The notes under the pieces: generated by a model
What the model was told of the DNA's origin: nothing
The model's input: the letters and a program-made list of their open reading frames with translations, nothing else
The model's database searches: none
Program-made: the position numbers and the translations under genes
Part shown: positions 27,701-35,906 of the stretch, one piece after another
Layout: every line of letters begins with the position of its first letter
Position numbering within the stretch: position 1 is the stretch's first letter
From: Salinispora pacifica CNR114
GTDB lineage: Bacteria > Actinomycetota > Actinomycetes > Mycobacteriales > Micromonosporaceae
DNA: 64,000 bases
Reading direction: 5' to 3'
Assembly: GCF_000514775.1 (NCBI RefSeq)
Contig: NZ_AZWO01000001.1
Location: 186,001 to 250,000, forward strand

Positions 27701-28200
27701 CCTTCCATACCTGGCTGGAGCAGCGGTTCGGGGCTGGCCGGCTACTCGATGTGGACGAGTTGCCCGGTGCGGCGGACGCGGACGCCGCACCGGACGAGGC
27801 GCTTACCGAACTCCAGCAACACTTCCTGGCCAGTGAGTGGGCGGATCGGACGCCGGTCGAGGCCGAGGTGCCGTTCGCGACGGTGATCGCCGGGGTGGTC
27901 GTCCGGGGCCGAATGGACGCGGTCTTCGGTCGGCCCGGCGGACGGTTCGACGTGGTGGACTGGAAGACCGGCCGGCAGCCCACCGGAGCGGCCGCCGCCG
28001 CGGCAGCGGTGCAGCTCGCGGTCTATCGCCTGGCCTGGGCGGAGCTGGCGGGGGTTTCGGTTGCGCAGGTCGGTGCGGCGTTTCACTACGTCCGGGACGG
28101 GGTGACGGTGCGGCCGGTGGACCTGCTTGACGCGGTGGGTCTCACCGCGCTGATCGCCTCGGTCCCGGAACGTGGGGCGGAGGGAACCAGCGCTGGCTGA
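24736..28200 (+). CDS. adnB: AdnB-like helicase-nuclease subunit
   Basis: 1154-residue partner of adnA and probably the main motor. Motifs are canonical: VVAGAGSGKTETM, LTFTRKAAGEL, LDEYQDTSHAQ, GDPCQSIYGWRGA and LTAHAAKGLEWD. The C-terminal RecB-like nuclease has VVDWKTG but no Fe-S cysteines, as expected for AdnB. GTG 24736 overlaps the adnA stop and follows a strong GGAGGG. A Gly-Asp-rich linker made of 15-bp repeats separates helicase and nuclease parts. Confidence 0.9.
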   Translation: MTQPTLFSAATPTPRRADAGPRYTPVELAKLLRLPAPTREQAAIIAAPVEPLLVVAGAGSGKTETMAARVVWLVANAYVQPEQVLGLTFTRKAAGELAHRVRTRLGQLVRRLGRNGRHPLDDPLSGEPTVATYHSYAGRVVTEHGLRAGYEPATRLLTEASRWQLVDLIVRTYDGDMSEVDRMPSTITDAVLALAGELDEHLVEPDHLAAWTGRFFADVQSRPGRVYADVRRALTLAQVRLKLLPLVRAYARRKEDFEAMDFADQLARAARVARDHPVVGELERDRYRVVLLDEYQDTSHAQVVLLNALFGGGHPVTAVGDPCQSIYGWRGASAGTLDRFRTEFAQADGAPAEVRTLTTSWRNRPEILAVANALATPLRAAGARVPELRAALSVKEPIPHRTPRGVAAGTVHCALLDTYADEANWIADSLLRAWQGAAGMPGVLPEHLPVVARPTTAVLVRLRSQIPAIESALRARGLPVEVVGLGGLLDTPEVRDVVCTLRVLADPTDGAALLRLLTGARWRIGPRDLVALHRRARAIAAARRQLAADDEPEIVPDVLDEATLVEALADLGPAPAYSAEGYARLRAAAQELGLLRYRLDQSLPDLLADVERTIGLDVEVAVRAGRDEAGDAGLARGHLDALGDVAARFSGETPGATLSAFLAYLAAAEDEERGLAPGEVEVVEGAVQVLTAHAAKGLEWDIVAVAGLSRGVWPGPVRNSDHWLGGLGVLPFPLRGDAAGLPVLALAAAEEQRGVAQALADFTAAWRAHDEREERRLAYVAVTRPRRLLLCSGYWWGEGTKRPRGPSALLRDLHQACRDGGAGQVVDEWAAEPAPDAVNPTTEVVLRAEWPADPLGARRPALTEAATLVRRYLTAGVPTRPAAGGVAVAGPPVPGVSDPGGDDLGGDDPGGDDLGGDDPEVARWRREADLLLAERAELTRQTGPIEVVLPAALSVTQLVALRRDPAALARSLRRPLPTEPNPYARRGTAFHTWLEQRFGAGRLLDVDELPGAADADAAPDEALTELQQHFLASEWADRTPVEAEVPFATVIAGVVVRGRMDAVFGRPGGRFDVVDWKTGRQPTGAAAAAAAVQLAVYRLAWAELAGVSVAQVGAAFHYVRDGVTVRPVDLLDAVGLTALIASVPERGAEGTSAG
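27427..27493 (+). repeat. 15-bp tandem repeat in adnB linker
   Basis: Four units of GACCYGGGTGGCGAY (27427, 27442, 27457, 27472) plus a partial fifth encode repeats of GGDDP/GGDDL. The array lies between the motor and the nuclease domain, where length change is tolerable. Confidence 0.9.
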
Positions 28201-28313
28201 GTCAGTAATCAGCGGCGGATGGGTCCGAATGTCGATTGCATCCGGCGGCACGGCCGGCGAGGCTGGTCCGAGGGGGATGACACCGCCGTCCGCTCAGGGT
28301 GGAAGGGGTACGC

Positions 28314-28496
28314 ATGACGGGGCAAAGCGGCCTGGACGCGGTACGGGAACTACTGTTGGTGGCGGCGGTTGCCGGGGTCGGGGTAGTGCTCGCCCTGATC
28401 GTCGTCTTCAGCCCGTGGCACGCCGTGCCGGACAAGGCCGCGCCGGCGGCCCCGGTCGAGTTGCGTAGTCCGGAACCGACAGCGACCGTGGGCTGA
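28314..28496 (+). CDS. Small single-pass membrane protein
   Basis: 60 residues with one strong transmembrane helix (LLLVAAVAGVGVVLALIVVF) and a Pro/Ala-rich tail ending in EPTATVG. ATG 28314 has an excellent ribosome-binding site (GGAAGGGG). Family not recognised. It sits between adnB and the M16 peptidase genes, but the M16 gene has its own apparent promoter. Confidence 0.7.
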   Translation: MTGQSGLDAVRELLLVAAVAGVGVVLALIVVFSPWHAVPDKAAPAAPVELRSPEPTATVG

Positions 28497-28547
28497 GTCC
28501 GGCGGGAGGCCGTCGGTGTGTCAGCGCGGACGGGTTAGGGTCGACGC

Positions 28548-29861
28548 GTGTCGACCACCCGCAAAGCGACGATTCCAGCAACGAGGTATCCCGTCGAGCG
28601 ATTCACACTCGACAACGGTCTGCGGGTGGTGCTCACCCCGGACCGTAGCGCCCCGGTGATCGGGGTGGCAGTCGTCTACGACGTCGGTATTCGCTCCGAG
28701 CCGGAGGGGCGCACCGGCTTCGCGCACCTCTTCGAACACCTGATGTTCCAGGGTTCGGAGAATCTGGAGAAGCTGGCCCACTTCCGGCACGTACAGGGGG
28801 CGGGCGGCACCTTCAACGGCTCCACCCACCTGGACTACACCGACTACTACGAGACGTTGCCGGGCAACGCCCTCGAACGGGCTCTCTTCCTTGAGGCGGA
28901 CCGGATGCGCGGCCCCCGGTTGACCGAGGAGAATCTGCGCAACCAGGTCGACGTGGTCAAGGAGGAGATCAGGGTCAACGTGCTCAACCGGCCGTACGGC
29001 GGGTTCCCCTGGCTCACCCTGCCACCGGTGCTCTTCGACACCTTTCCCAACGCGCACGACGGCTACGGGTCCTTCACCGACCTTGAGTCGGCCACGGTGG
29101 CCGACGCCGCCGACTTCTTCCAGCACTACTACGCCAGCGGCAACGCGGTACTGGCGGTCAGCGGTGACATCGACGTAGCCGAGGCGGTCGAGCTGGTCGA
29201 GCGGCACTTCGGTGATGTGCCGGCCCGTCCGGCCCCGGTCCGGCCAAGCTTCACCGAGCCGGATCTGGCCGCCGAGCGGCGGGTGTCGTACACCGATCGA
29301 CTGGCCCCGCTACCAGCGGTCGCCTCCGCCTGGCGGGTGCCGGACCCGATCGGCGACTTCGCCGGCTACCTCCCGTACGCGGTGCTCGCCGAGGTGCTCA
29401 CCGACGGGGACGCCGCCCGGTTGGTCGAACGGCTGGTGCAGCGGGACCGGTCGGTCACCAGCGTCGGCGGCTACCTGGGCTTCATGGGCGACCCATTCGA
29501 CGTCCGCGATCCGACGGCCCTCCTGCTCCAAGCGCACCTGCCACCCGACGGTGACGTGGACAAGGTGCTGCAGACGGTGGATGAGGAGTTGGACCGGCTG
29601 GCCACCGACGGGCTGGCCGAGGGTGAGCTGGCCCGTACCCAGGCTCGGATGGCCACGCACCTGTTGCGCGACACGGATGCGGTGCTGGGGCGGGCCCTAC
29701 GGATGGCCGTCCTGGAGCAGCAACGCGGCGAGCCCGGTCTGCTCAACGAACTGCCCCGCCTGGTCGGCGAGGTCACCGCGGAGTCGGTTCGTGCCGCCGC
29801 CGCCACCCTGCGCCCACAGCGTCGGGCCACCGTCGAGGTGCTCGCGGGGGCGGAGCAGTGA
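28548..29861 (+). CDS. M16 zinc metallopeptidase, catalytic subunit
   Basis: 437 residues. The inverted zinc motif HLFEH (HxxEH) and the downstream acidic ligand region VVKEEIRVNV are intact. The M16B subfamily includes the mitochondrial processing peptidase and bacterial heterodimeric peptidases. No signal peptide, so cytoplasmic. GTG 28548 has TAGGGT 6 nt upstream. It overlaps the second M16 gene by 4 nt. Confidence 0.92.
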   Translation: MSTTRKATIPATRYPVERFTLDNGLRVVLTPDRSAPVIGVAVVYDVGIRSEPEGRTGFAHLFEHLMFQGSENLEKLAHFRHVQGAGGTFNGSTHLDYTDYYETLPGNALERALFLEADRMRGPRLTEENLRNQVDVVKEEIRVNVLNRPYGGFPWLTLPPVLFDTFPNAHDGYGSFTDLESATVADAADFFQHYYASGNAVLAVSGDIDVAEAVELVERHFGDVPARPAPVRPSFTEPDLAAERRVSYTDRLAPLPAVASAWRVPDPIGDFAGYLPYAVLAEVLTDGDAARLVERLVQRDRSVTSVGGYLGFMGDPFDVRDPTALLLQAHLPPDGDVDKVLQTVDEELDRLATDGLAEGELARTQARMATHLLRDTDAVLGRALRMAVLEQQRGEPGLLNELPRLVGEVTAESVRAAAATLRPQRRATVEVLAGAEQ

Positions 29862-31201
29862 GCGCCGCGATGACGACCGCGTCGCGCGTCCTGCCGCCGC
29901 TCGGGCCGACCCGGAAACTGAAGCTGCCGAAGCAGGCCGAGCGGACGCTCGGCAACGGTCTCACCGTCATCGCGGTCCGGCGGCCGGCGGTGCCCCTGGT
30001 CGAGCTGCGGCTCGGGATGCCGTTCGGGCGGGTGCATCCGGCCCGGGCCGCGATGCTCGCACAGACCCTGCTCTCCGGTACGACGACGCTGACCGGGGTG
30101 CAGATCGCCGCGGAGTTGCAGAAGGTCGGCGGCGGGCTCTCCGCCGGGGTGGACCCAGACCGGTTGATGCTCTCCGGCGCGGGCTTGGCGACTGGCCTGG
30201 ACCGGATGTTGGAGCTGCTGGCGGGAGTGCTGACTGCGGCGGCCTACCCGGCCGACGAGGTCGCCACCGAGCGGGACCGGCTGGTCGACCGGATCCAGCT
30301 GGCCCAGTGCCAGCCGGGGCACCTGGCCCGCACCGCCCTGCTCAAGCGGATCTACGGCCGGCATCCGTACGCGGTGCAGACACCGACCCCGGATCAGGTC
30401 CGCGCGGTGCGTCCGAGCGTGCTGCGGAAGCTGCATGACCAGCGGGTGCATCCGACCGGTGCGGTCCTGGTGCTGGTCGGCGATGTCCAGCCGGAACGGG
30501 CGTTGGACGCGGCCGAGCAGGCGCTCGGCGGGTGGCGTGGCGCCGGTCAGGTTGTCGAGCTACCGGCCACGCCGCCGTTGGAGCCGGGGCCGCTGCTCCT
30601 CGTTGACCGCCCCGAATCGGTCCAGTCGTCGCTGCGGATCGCGTTGCCGGCGGTGCCGCGTACCGACCCCGACCACGCCGCCCTGCAGCTCGCGAACCTG
30701 ATCTTCGGAGGTTACTTCTCGTCCCGATGGGTGGAGAACATCCGCGAGGAGAAGGGCTACACGTATGGACCGTACTCGTTGGTCGAGCACTCGGTTGCCG
30801 GGTCGGTCCTGCTCGCCGCCGCCGAGGTGGCCACCGAGGTGACCGGGGCGGCGTTGCTGGAGACCCAGTACGAGTTGGGTCGGCTGGCCTGCGTCGCACC
30901 GGGCGCGGAGGAGCTGGAGCAGGCCCGCCAGTACGCCCTCGGCACGCTCCAGCTCGGCATCTCCACCCAGGCCGGGCTGGCGGCGCTGACCAGCGCGTAC
31001 GCCAGTAGTGGCCTGTGTCTGGACTTCTTGGCCGAACATGCGGCTCGGCTGGCGAAGGCGACGGTGGCTGATGTCGCCGACGCGGCGACCCGGTACCTCG
31101 CCCCGGCCCGGGCGGTCACCGTCGTGCTGGGGGATGCGCAGCGGATCGCTGGGCAGCTGGGGACGCTCGCCGAGGTTGTGACCGAACCGGCGGTTCCGTG
31201 A
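29858..31201 (+). CDS. M16 peptidase-like, non-catalytic partner
   Basis: 447 residues of the same fold, but the HxxEH motif is absent (the aligned region reads GRVHPARAAMLAQTL). It retains the substrate-side REEKGYTYG signature with the Arg/Tyr used in cis by M16B dimers. Together with the previous gene it should form a catalytic/non-catalytic heterodimer. GTG 29858 overlaps the upstream stop, and its own stop overlaps nudC in the same manner. Confidence 0.9.
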   Translation: MSAAMTTASRVLPPLGPTRKLKLPKQAERTLGNGLTVIAVRRPAVPLVELRLGMPFGRVHPARAAMLAQTLLSGTTTLTGVQIAAELQKVGGGLSAGVDPDRLMLSGAGLATGLDRMLELLAGVLTAAAYPADEVATERDRLVDRIQLAQCQPGHLARTALLKRIYGRHPYAVQTPTPDQVRAVRPSVLRKLHDQRVHPTGAVLVLVGDVQPERALDAAEQALGGWRGAGQVVELPATPPLEPGPLLLVDRPESVQSSLRIALPAVPRTDPDHAALQLANLIFGGYFSSRWVENIREEKGYTYGPYSLVEHSVAGSVLLAAAEVATEVTGAALLETQYELGRLACVAPGAEELEQARQYALGTLQLGISTQAGLAALTSAYASSGLCLDFLAEHAARLAKATVADVADAATRYLAPARAVTVVLGDAQRIAGQLGTLAEVVTEPAVP

Positions 31202-32145
31202 CGGACGGTGGACCGGCCCCGGCGCTGGCCCGTTCCACTCTGGACCGGGCCGCGCATCGGCGTACCGATCCTGAGTGGTTGGGTCAGGCCTGGGGCCGGT
31301 GCCGGGTGCTCGTGTTGGACAGCGGCAACGCGGGGCGGGCGTTGGTGTCCGCCGGTCCGGAGTCGCCGGCGTTGGTGCTGGTTGACCCGGAGGAGGTGCC
31401 GGAGGAGGCGGCCGCCCGGGCGATCTTCCTCGGCGTTGAGCCCGATGGCGTACCGGTGTTTACGGTGGACGCGCCGTTGCCGGTGCTCCCCGGCACCCGC
31501 GCGGCACACCTGTTGGAGGTTGGCCACCTGCTCACCGACCGGGACGCGGGCCTGCTCACCACCGGTCTGGCCCTGCTCAACTGGCACCGTGGGCACCGGT
31601 ACTCCCCGCGGACCGGGCAGGCCACCACGATGGATGAGGCCGGTTGGTCCCGGGTTGCCCCGGCGGGGGAGCGGATGTGGCCGCGGACCGATCCGGCGAT
31701 GATCGTCCTGGTGCACGACGGGGGGTCCGGCCAGGATGGGCGCTGCCTGTTGGGCAACAATGCCGCCTGGCCGCGGGTGCCGGGTGAGCTGCGCTTCTCC
31801 TGCCTCGCGGGCTACGTGGAGCCCGGGGAGTCGGCCGAGGCGGCGGTGTTGCGTGAGGTACGCGAGGAGGTGGACGTCCCGGTCACGGACATCACGTACG
31901 TGGGTAGCCAGGCCTGGCCGTTCCCCGGTTTGTTGATGCTGGGCTTCCAGGCGGTGGCAGACCCGCGGCACCCGGTGCGGGTCGACCCGGCGGAGATCAC
32001 GGCGGCCCGCTGGTTCACCCGTTCCGAGGTCAGCGCGGCGCTGGCTGGGCAGAGCGTTGCCGTCGAGGAGGCCCGGCTGGTCCTGCCGCCGTCGTCTTCG
32101 ATCGCGTCCTTCCTGCTGCGCTACTGGCTCGACGGCCACTGTTGA
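31198..32145 (+). CDS. nudC: NAD(+) diphosphatase
   Basis: 315-residue Nudix hydrolase that cleaves NAD(H) to NMN(H) and AMP and may decap NAD-RNA. The Nudix box GYVEPGESAEAAVLREVREE is complete, followed by the NudC-specific SQAWPFPGLLMLGF. The four zinc-ribbon cysteines of E. coli NudC are not present. GTG 31198 overlaps the M16 partner stop. Confidence 0.93.
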   Translation: MTDGGPAPALARSTLDRAAHRRTDPEWLGQAWGRCRVLVLDSGNAGRALVSAGPESPALVLVDPEEVPEEAAARAIFLGVEPDGVPVFTVDAPLPVLPGTRAAHLLEVGHLLTDRDAGLLTTGLALLNWHRGHRYSPRTGQATTMDEAGWSRVAPAGERMWPRTDPAMIVLVHDGGSGQDGRCLLGNNAAWPRVPGELRFSCLAGYVEPGESAEAAVLREVREEVDVPVTDITYVGSQAWPFPGLLMLGFQAVADPRHPVRVDPAEITAARWFTRSEVSAALAGQSVAVEEARLVLPPSSSIASFLLRYWLDGHC

Positions 32146-32149
32146 CGGC

Positions 32150-32188
32150 GGGCGGCACCGGGCGGTTGCGGGAGGGCGGCACCGGGCG
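32150..32188 (+). repeat. Direct repeat just past nudC
   Basis: GGGCGGCACCGGGCG occurs at 32150-32164 and 32174-32188 (period 24), starting 5 nt after the nudC stop. The rest of 32146-32328 shows no gene I can support. Confidence 0.7.
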
Positions 32189-32328
32189 CTGGTGGTTGGT
32201 CCGAACGTGGTCCCGGCCCGCGACCGCCGTTGCCGCGACGGTCACGGGCCGGGGACCGTGCCGTCGAGACCGGCTGGGGCGAGGCGCGCGGCGGGGAGCC
32301 GGGCCGGTTCCGACGGACGGGTAACCGC

Positions 32329-32604
32329 TCAGCCGCCGCGGTCGTCCGGCCAGCTCGGCCAGGCGGACGGGGGTTCGTCGAGCGGGAGCACCTTGACCCG
32401 TTGCCGGCCGGCACGGACCGCGCCGACCGCGGCGAGGGCCCGGGCGAGCAGGAGTGCGGCTTCGCGGTCGTCGGCGTGGACGACCTGCCGGCGTGGCTCG
32501 GGTGCGACGGTCTCGTCGCGCAGCCGGCCTCCGTCGGCCCAGGCGGTGGTGAGGTCCACGTCAGCCGCCGCGCGGACATCGGTGCGAACGATCAGGAACC
32601 GCAT
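32329..32604 (-). CDS. Small conserved-looking hypothetical protein
   Basis: 91 residues beginning MRFLIVRTDVRAAADVDLTT. The pattern (hydrophobic strand, acidic middle, AALLLARALAAVGAVRAG helix) looks like a small folded protein rather than a shadow. GGAG is well placed before ATG 32604. It lies tail-to-tail with nudC. I do not recognise the family. Confidence 0.5.
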   Translation of the reverse strand: MRFLIVRTDVRAAADVDLTTAWADGGRLRDETVAPEPRRQVVHADDREAALLLARALAAVGAVRAGRQRVKVLPLDEPPSAWPSWPDDRGG

Positions 32605-32796
32605 GTCGGTCTCCGGATGAGTGCCGCGACGATCGGGAACGGAGTGGAAGTTCCACGTCACTGCGGGTTATGCTACGCCGCGTAGCGGGCCTGGCAACCG
32701 AAATGCCGCGATCGGTCGGCAGACTGGCCGATCGGGCGAGGGACGCTCGGGCCGGGCGCCCGAACTGACCGCCGCCCCGGCGTTCGAAGACGACGC

Positions 32797-32830
32797 GGGG
32801 CCGCCGGTGTACCTACGCACCGGCGGCCCC
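32797..32830 (-). terminator. Hairpin terminator after DUF397 gene
   Basis: A perfect 13-bp inverted repeat (32797-32809 with 32818-32830, 8-nt loop) begins 13 nt after the DUF397 stop on the minus strand. Confidence 0.65.
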
Positions 32831-32842
32831 GACGGAGGCGAG

Positions 32843-33070
32843 TCAGATTCGGTCGAGCTGGCCTTCCTTGGCCGCGGCCAGGAAGCTCTGCCACTCACCT
32901 CGGTCGAACAGCAGCACCGGACCGCCCCGGTCCTTGCTGTCCCGGAGGGCCACCGTGGCTGGCGTCGGCGCTACCTCGACGCAGTTTGAGGTCTGGCTGC
33001 GGGTGCTCTTTCGCCACGCAACCCGCGCCAGGTCGGGGCAGGCGGTCGGCGTGTGGTGGATTTCGTTCAT
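32843..33070 (-). CDS. DUF397-domain small protein
   Basis: 75 residues with the typical DUF397 pattern: W-x-KSTRS near the start, NCVEVA, ALRDSKDRGGPVLLF and a terminal EWQSFLAA. ATG 33070 has GGAG upstream. DUF397 proteins are usually encoded beside XRE regulators with a DUF5753-type C-terminal domain, as here. In Streptomyces such pairs act in development and behave somewhat like regulator/antagonist pairs. The function of this copy is unknown. Confidence 0.88.
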   Translation of the reverse strand: MNEIHHTPTACPDLARVAWRKSTRSQTSNCVEVAPTPATVALRDSKDRGGPVLLFDRGEWQSFLAAAKEGQLDRI

Positions 33071-33141
33071 GGTTGCACTCCTGTGTGAACCGGCCGATGG
33101 ACGAGTAGTGCCCGCACGGACCGACGCTGGGTGCCGGTGGG

Positions 33142-34122
33142 TCAGCGTTCCGTCAATCGCCCGGGGCGCCGGCGACGCTGGGCCGGCGGTGTTGCCGCCC
33201 CGAACGCCGATGCCGACGAGGGTGCTGCCTCGAATGGCTGTCCCCTGGCCTGATTGAGCCAGGAGAGAGTCTCCGATGCGGGGAGTGCTGCCGTGCATAA
33301 CCACTCAAAGACCACTTTATAGCGATTTAGGATTTTTGCCTCGGTTGACATGGTGTTCAAGAACCCGCTTTCGATCGCCAGGGTCTCGGGATCCTGCGGG
33401 TCGGTGAACCGGTAGAGGGAGAACGCCGTCGGCGGCAGGTACCACCCGCTCGCCTGGGTGTCCCGAGGCAGCACCTGCAGCGTGACGTTGGGCAGCATGG
33501 CCAACTCGTAGAGCTGCGCGAGCTGCTCCCGGAGCACGTCGGCCGGCCCGGCTCGACCCCCGAGCGCCGTCTCCTCGAGTACGGCCGTGTAGCGGGGCGC
33601 GTCCGGTCCCCGGGTAAGCAGCGACTGACGGGCCAGCCGGGCGCCCACCTCGGTCTCGATGTCCTCGGTGCCATCCGGCTCGCCAGCCGCCTCGTCGACA
33701 TCCCGGGCGGAGGCGATTCGAATGCGGGCGTAGCCGGCCGTCTGGAGTAGCCCCGGTACGAGTAGCGGGTGATACTCCGAGATCTCCACACAGCCCGCCT
33801 CCAACTCGGCGAAGCCGCGCTGCTGTGGGGTCATGACCGGGTAGTTCCGAAGCCAGCCACGGATGTCGCCGGCCTCACCGGTGATGGTCAGCAACTCTTC
33901 CCGCAGCGTTACGTCCACCCGGTAGAGATCGAGCAGTGCGCGGACATCCTGCGGGTCTGGCCGGCTGCGGCCATTCTCCAGGCGAGACAGTTTGGAAGCG
34001 GAGGCCCAGCCGACCCGCTCGACCACCTGGTCCCCGGTGAGACCGGTGGTCTCGCGCAGCCGACGCAGTTCGGAGCCCAACCTGCGGCGCCGCAGGATAG
34101 GGCTGGGTGCGACTGGAGGCAC
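33142..34122 (-). CDS. XRE-family regulator with DUF5753-like domain
   Basis: 326 residues. The N-terminal helix-turn-helix is at about 13-65 (LRRLRETTGLTGDQVVERVGWASASKLSRLE, read in two parts). The remainder has EYHPLLVPGLLQTAGYAR, QVLPRDT and SGFLN blocks typical of the actinobacterial DUF5753 family. GTG 34122 follows AGAGGGCAC. It is 71 nt upstream of the DUF397 gene on the same strand. An inverted repeat lies 18 nt upstream of its start and is a candidate autoregulatory operator. Confidence 0.88.
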   Translation of the reverse strand: MPPVAPSPILRRRRLGSELRRLRETTGLTGDQVVERVGWASASKLSRLENGRSRPDPQDVRALLDLYRVDVTLREELLTITGEAGDIRGWLRNYPVMTPQQRGFAELEAGCVEISEYHPLLVPGLLQTAGYARIRIASARDVDEAAGEPDGTEDIETEVGARLARQSLLTRGPDAPRYTAVLEETALGGRAGPADVLREQLAQLYELAMLPNVTLQVLPRDTQASGWYLPPTAFSLYRFTDPQDPETLAIESGFLNTMSTEAKILNRYKVVFEWLCTAALPASETLSWLNQARGQPFEAAPSSASAFGAATPPAQRRRRPGRLTER

Positions 34123-34140
34123 GTGCCCTCTTTTCCGTAG

Positions 34141-34160
34141 ACCGTCGTAGATGCGACGGT
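34141..34160. promoter_or_regulatory. Candidate operator between XRE and MFS genes
   Basis: Inverted repeat ACCGTCG-N6-CGACGGT, perfect over 7 bp per arm. It lies in the 159-nt divergent region between the XRE regulator and the MFS transporter, so it could control both. Confidence 0.5.
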
Positions 34161-34281
34161 AACTCTCTGAATTTCGCCCCTAACCCTCAGTATGGAACGA
34201 CGCGGCCGGCACCGGAGGTTCCGGTGGGGGCGTGTCTCGGCCAAAGGCGGCATACCGTGTACCACTTCCGACGGAGGGCAG

Positions 34282-35613
34282 ATGCGTACCGTCCTGCGCC
34301 GCCCGGACTTCCGGCTGCTCTTCGCTGGCCTGGTGGCCAGCATGACCGCCGAGTCGATCTTGCTGCTCGCGCTCGCCATCTGGGTCAAGGAACTGACCGG
34401 GTCGAGTGGACTGGCCGGGGCCACCACCTTCGCGATCATCGCCCCGATGACGCTGGCACCCCTGGTCGGCTGGGTCGTCGACCGGTATCCACGCAAGCCC
34501 CTGTTCGTGGCCGCCAACCTGGTCACGGCCGCCCTACTCACCCCGTTGTTCGCCGTCGGAGACCGTACCGACCTCTGGCTCATCTACCTGGTCGCGATCT
34601 TCTACGGCCTGTCGTACATCACCCTCAACGCGGCGCTCAGCGGTCTGCTGCGGCACCTGGTGCCGGCAGAGTTGCTGGCCGACGCGAATGGCGTGCTCCA
34701 GACGGTGCGGCAGGGACTGCGGTTGCTCGGCCCGCTGGCGGGAGCCGCCCTCTACACCGCCGTCGGCGGCGGGCTGTTGGCCGGCGTGGCGATAGTCGGC
34801 TTCGTGGCCGCGGCGGTGCTGGTGGGCCCGCTCCGAGTCGCCGAGTCGCCCCGGTCGCGACCAGGGCGTAGCTGTCCCGGCCGACGAGCCGGAGCGGCTT
34901 GCTGCCCTCGGGGCTGCACCCAGCTGTCCAGCCCGGCGAGCCGACCGCGCCACCCGTCGCGCTGGTCGGCCGAGTTCGGCGCGGGCCTGCGGTACCTGGC
35001 CGACGAGCCGGCGCTGCGCCGGGCACTGCTCGGCTACGGTCTCGGTTCGTTGGTGATGGGCTTCAGTGAGTCGCTGATCTTTGCCTACGTTGACCACGGC
35101 CTTCGCCGCGACGCGGCGTTCGTGGGTGTGCTCGTCACCGTGCAGGGAGTCGGTGGCCTCGTTGGTGGGCTGGTCTCCGCCGGCGTGATCCGGCGGGTGG
35201 GAGAGGTCGGCGCGCTCGCCGTGGGGGTGGCGCTGTTCGGGTCGGCCGCGCTGACGCTCGCCCACCCCAACCTGTGGCTGGGCTGCGCCGCCCTCCTGCT
35301 GGCCGGGGTGTCGCTGCCGCTCACCATGGTCGGCCTGCACACGCTGATCCAGCGGCGTACGCCGGCACCACTGATCGGCCGGGTCGCCGCCGGCGCCGAT
35401 GCGGTGGTCAGTGGCCCGCGGGCCATCTCAATCGGGGGTGGCGCACTGCTCGTCGGCGTCTTCGACTACCGGCTGCTCTTCGTGGTGGTGGGCCTGGTCA
35501 CCCTACTGGCCAGCAGCTACCTGTGGGGTGGGCGCCGGTTGAGCCCGTCGGCCCAGCCGGCGCCCGTCGGGGGCGCACCGGTCAGGCGGAGATCTCCGAC
35601 AGGTGCTCCTTGA
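34282..35613 (+). CDS. MFS transporter (drug-efflux type)
   Basis: 443 residues with about 12 hydrophobic helices and the motif-A-like loop DRYPRKPL between helices 2 and 3. Likely a proton-driven exporter; substrate unknown. ATG 34282 follows GGAGGG. The loop between the two halves (about residues 192-235) is odd. It is Cys- and Arg-rich, reads like out-of-frame DNA, and has acidic, more protein-like sequence in the +1 frame. The 3' end overlaps the convergent mycoredoxin gene by 32 nt. Confidence 0.85.
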   Translation: MRTVLRRPDFRLLFAGLVASMTAESILLLALAIWVKELTGSSGLAGATTFAIIAPMTLAPLVGWVVDRYPRKPLFVAANLVTAALLTPLFAVGDRTDLWLIYLVAIFYGLSYITLNAALSGLLRHLVPAELLADANGVLQTVRQGLRLLGPLAGAALYTAVGGGLLAGVAIVGFVAAAVLVGPLRVAESPRSRPGRSCPGRRAGAACCPRGCTQLSSPASRPRHPSRWSAEFGAGLRYLADEPALRRALLGYGLGSLVMGFSESLIFAYVDHGLRRDAAFVGVLVTVQGVGGLVGGLVSAGVIRRVGEVGALAVGVALFGSAALTLAHPNLWLGCAALLLAGVSLPLTMVGLHTLIQRRTPAPLIGRVAAGADAVVSGPRAISIGGGALLVGVFDYRLLFVVVGLVTLLASSYLWGGRRLSPSAQPAPVGGAPVRRRSPTGAP

Positions 35614-35824
35614 CCTGCCGAATAGTGGGATTGGTCAGCGCGCTGCCGTCCGCGAAGCGCAGCGTCGGCACGGTCTGGTTGCCGCCGTTGACGCTCATCA
35701 CGAACTCGGCGGCCGCCGGCTCCTGCTCGATGTCGACCACCTCGTACCCGATGCCCTCCCGGTCCAGCTGTGACTTCAGCCGGTGGCAGTAGCCGCACCA
35801 AGGCGTGGAGTACATCGTCAACAT
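35582..35824 (-). CDS. mrx1: Mycoredoxin (glutaredoxin-like)
   Basis: 80-residue glutaredoxin-fold protein with active site CGYC at about residues 10-13 (STPWCGYCHRLK) and the TVPTLRF cis-proline. Mycoredoxins reduce mixed disulfides between proteins and mycothiol, so this gene connects to mshB and to sigR/rsrA in the same window. It is divergent from uvrD2, the arrangement also seen in mycobacteria. Confidence 0.9.
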   Translation of the reverse strand: MLTMYSTPWCGYCHRLKSQLDREGIGYEVVDIEQEPAAAEFVMSVNGGNQTVPTLRFADGSALTNPTIRQVKEHLSEISA

Positions 35825-35906
35825 CGGCAGACCTCCAAGGGGTTGGTCGTGATTCGAGCCAGGCTAACCACCCCAACGTTGGGAGCGGCTGGAACAATTC
35901 CTCGCT

